Shown: piece after piece, positions 5,839 to 7,497 of the stretch
How the letters are laid out: each line of letters starts with the position of its first letter
Position numbering within the stretch: the first letter of the stretch is position 1
Assembly: GCA_012837395.1 (NCBI GenBank)
Contig: DURF01000141.1
Span: forward strand, 1 to 7,497
DNA length: 7,497 nucleotides
Direction of reading: 5' to 3'
DNA from: Acholeplasma sp.
GTDB taxonomy: Bacteria; Bacillota_I; Bacilli_A; Acholeplasmatales; Acholeplasmataceae
Position numbers and translations under genes: made by a program
Notes under the pieces: model-generated
Told to the model about the DNA's origin: nothing
Databases searched by the model: none
The model's input: the letters and a program-made list of their open reading frames with translations, nothing else

Positions 5839-6375
5839 ATGAAAACAATAAAAACAAAAAGATTAATTATAAGAAAACCAAAAATGAAAGATGTAGAAGA
5901 TATCTTTGAATATTCAAAGACTGAATTTGTTGGTCCTATTGCAGGCTGGTTACCACATAAAGATATTAATGAAACTAAATCAATTTTAAAACAATTTATT
6001 AAATCAGAAGATGTTTGGGTAATTGAATTAAAATCTATAAAAAAAGTTATCGGTACAATTAGCTTAACTACAAAATCATATTATGATTTAATTAATGATA
6101 TATATGAATTAGGATATGCAATAAACCATAATTACTGGCAACAAGGTTTTGCGAGTGAAGCAGCAAAGGCGATGATTGATTTTGCATTTAAAGATTTGAA
6201 AGTTCAAAAACTTATTTGTGCGCATGATGAAAGTAATGTCGCAAGTAGAAAAATAATCGAAAAAAATCAATTTGAACTAATAAAAATTGATAATAATCCA
6301 AAATATAGTAGTAATAAAATTAAGAAAGTATATATATATGAATTATATAATCCATATCGAGGTGAAAATAAATGA
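5839..6375 (+). CDS. GNAT N-acetyltransferase, RimJ/RimL-like
   Basis: Predicted acetyl-CoA-dependent N-acetyltransferase of the Acetyltransf_3 type; the substrate is unknown. With the ATG at 5839 (TGGAGAA at 5828-5834, 6-nt spacing from GGAG) the protein has 178 residues, normal for the group. The start TKRLIIRKPKMKD (6-18) is the classic first strand. ELGYAINHNYWQQGFASEA (90-108) is motif A, with QQGFAS as the pyrophosphate-binding loop where relatives often have RGYAT. SNVASRKIIEKNQF (132-145) is motif B. An in-frame TTG at 5809 is rejected because it lies in the terminator loop. The gene is the first after the valine T-box and overlaps valS by ATGA, so both should respond to uncharged tRNA-Val. 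RimJ/RimL relatives acetylate N-terminal residues, and others inactivate aminoacyl compounds; nothing here decides between these. Codon use is very AT-rich. Confidence 0.92.
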   Translation: MKTIKTKRLIIRKPKMKDVEDIFEYSKTEFVGPIAGWLPHKDINETKSILKQFIKSEDVWVIELKSIKKVIGTISLTTKSYYDLINDIYELGYAINHNYWQQGFASEAAKAMIDFAFKDLKVQKLICAHDESNVASRKIIEKNQFELIKIDNNPKYSSNKIKKVYIYELYNPYRGENK

Positions 6376-7497
6376 AAGTAAAGTTAAATCCAAAATATAA
6401 TTTTAAAGAAGTAGAAAAAGATAGATATCAAAAATGGGTGAAATCTGGTTTATTTAATGCCGATAGATTAGAATTAAAACCTTATACCATTGTTATTCCA
6501 CCACCTAATGTTACAGGAAAGCTTCATTTAGGTCATGCTTGGGATAATACACTCCAAGATATAATTATTAGAAGAAAAAGAATGCAAGGTTATAATGCTC
6601 TATTTTTACCAGGTATGGATCATGCTGGTATTGCGACTCAAGCGGTTGTTGAAGAAAAGTTAAGAAAACAAGGTATTTCAAAATACGATTTAGGAAGAGA
6701 TAAGTTTTTAGAAGTTGCTTGGGATTGGAAAAATGAATATAGCAACCATATTAGAAAACAATGGGAAGCACTTGGAATAAGTATTGATTATACTAAAGAA
6801 AGATTTACACTTGATGAAGGTTTAAATGAGGCTGTTAATCATGTTTTCATTAAAATGCATGAAGACGGATTAATTTATCGTGGGAATAGAATTATACACT
6901 GGGATGTTGAAGCTAAAACAGCTATTTCAAATATTGAAGTTGAATATGAAGAAGAAATGGCAAAACTTTATTATTTAAAATATCCTTTAGTAGAAGATGA
7001 AAACAAATACTTAGTTGTCGCAACCACTCGTCCTGAGACAATGTTTGCAGACCAAGCAGTTATGATTCATCCAGAAGATAAAAGATATTTAAGTTATTTA
7101 GGTAAAAAAGTTTTTATTCCAGGTACTAATGTTAAAATACCCGTTATAGCTGATGATTATGTTGATAAAGACTTTGGAACAGGAGTTGTTAAAGTAACTC
7201 CTGCCCATGATGCTAATGACTTTGAAGTTGGTGTAAGACATAATTTAGATATGCCGCTTTGTATGACTGAAGATGGTTTTATGAATGAAATGGCTTTTGA
7301 ATTTGAAGGATTAGAAAGATTTGAAGCTAGAAATAAAGTGATTGAAAAATTAAGCAATTTAAACTTAGTTGAAAAGATTGAAGACTATTTAACTAATATA
7401 GGATATAGTGAAAGAACTGGTGTAGTAGTTGAACCAAGACTATCACTACAGTGGTTTATAAAAATGGATGATATTGCCAAAGATAGCCTAAATACAG
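6372..7497 (+). CDS. valS: Valyl-tRNA synthetase, C-terminus beyond window
   Basis: Class I aminoacyl-tRNA synthetase that charges tRNA-Val and edits threonine. The ATG overlaps the GNAT stop (ATGA), with a strong site GAGGTGA (6359-6365) at 6-nt spacing inside the GNAT gene. There are 375 complete codons, open to the right edge; the family is about 870-950 residues. Seen: the HIGH-type signature PPPNVTGKLHLGH (43-55), GMDHAGIATQ in the Rossmann fold, IIHWDVEAKTAISNIEVE before the editing insertion, and CP1 editing-domain motifs TTRPETMF (218-225), GTGVVKVTPAHDANDFEVG (269-287) and GVVVEPRLSLQWF. The KMSKS loop, anticodon-binding domain and C-terminal coiled coil lie outside the window. IIHWDVEAKT differs slightly from the common IINWDP(A/K)xxT. 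Regulation is by the upstream T-box, whose specifier codon GTA matches valine. Confidence 0.97.
   Translation, partial: MKVKLNPKYNFKEVEKDRYQKWVKSGLFNADRLELKPYTIVIPPPNVTGKLHLGHAWDNTLQDIIIRRKRMQGYNALFLPGMDHAGIATQAVVEEKLRKQGISKYDLGRDKFLEVAWDWKNEYSNHIRKQWEALGISIDYTKERFTLDEGLNEAVNHVFIKMHEDGLIYRGNRIIHWDVEAKTAISNIEVEYEEEMAKLYYLKYPLVEDENKYLVVATTRPETMFADQAVMIHPEDKRYLSYLGKKVFIPGTNVKIPVIADDYVDKDFGTGVVKVTPAHDANDFEVGVRHNLDMPLCMTEDGFMNEMAFEFEGLERFEARNKVIEKLSNLNLVEKIEDYLTNIGYSERTGVVVEPRLSLQWFIKMDDIAKDSLNT

Noticed and set aside
7157..7357. Minus-strand open frame inside valS
   Set aside because: It is antisense to the conserved editing domain; no binding site or motif supports it.

Overview
The window is AT-rich, gene-dense DNA from a low-GC member of the Firmicutes/Tenericutes line. 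All genes lie on the + strand. Two TGA codons end genes exactly where the next gene starts (ATGA junctions at 4943-4946 and 6372-6375), and every tryptophan is written TGG. This fits the standard bacterial code, not the UGA=Trp code of Mycoplasma. Together with the AT richness and the gene content, the best guess is an Acholeplasma-like or other deep-branching mollicute, or a related bacillus. The exact lineage cannot be fixed from the sequence alone.

Layout, left to right. Bases 2-1039 hold the C-terminal four fifths of trigger factor (tig), followed by a hairpin. A CIRCE-like operator (1085-1111) and an extended -10 promoter precede lon (1160-3472). A strong hairpin terminator follows lon, and a second extended -10 promoter sits on its upstream edge. 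It probably drives a tight cluster: the ribosome-assembly GTPase ysxC/engB (3524-4108), a DegV-family fatty-acid-binding protein (4095-4946) and an Sfp-type 4'-phosphopantetheinyl transferase (4943-5611), each overlapping the next. A valine T-box riboswitch (about 5591-5828) starts inside the 3' end of the transferase gene. It controls a GNAT acetyltransferase (5839-6375) and valyl-tRNA synthetase valS (6372 to the right edge, incomplete).

How the genes fit together. The left part is protein quality control: a ribosome-bound chaperone and a heat-shock-type ATP-dependent protease. The order tig, lon, ysxC resembles the tig-clpX-lonB-lonA-ysxC neighbourhood of Bacillus, minus clpX and lonB. The middle pair plausibly serves lipid metabolism, one carrying acyl chains and the other activating acyl carrier protein. 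The right part is a tRNA-Val-responsive operon that places an uncharacterised acetyltransferase under the same switch as valS. No mobile element, CRISPR array, tRNA or rRNA gene was seen. I found no wholly new system. The most unusual points are the T-box that overlaps the upstream coding sequence, the GNAT gene under valine T-box control, and the promoter that fires from inside a terminator hairpin.
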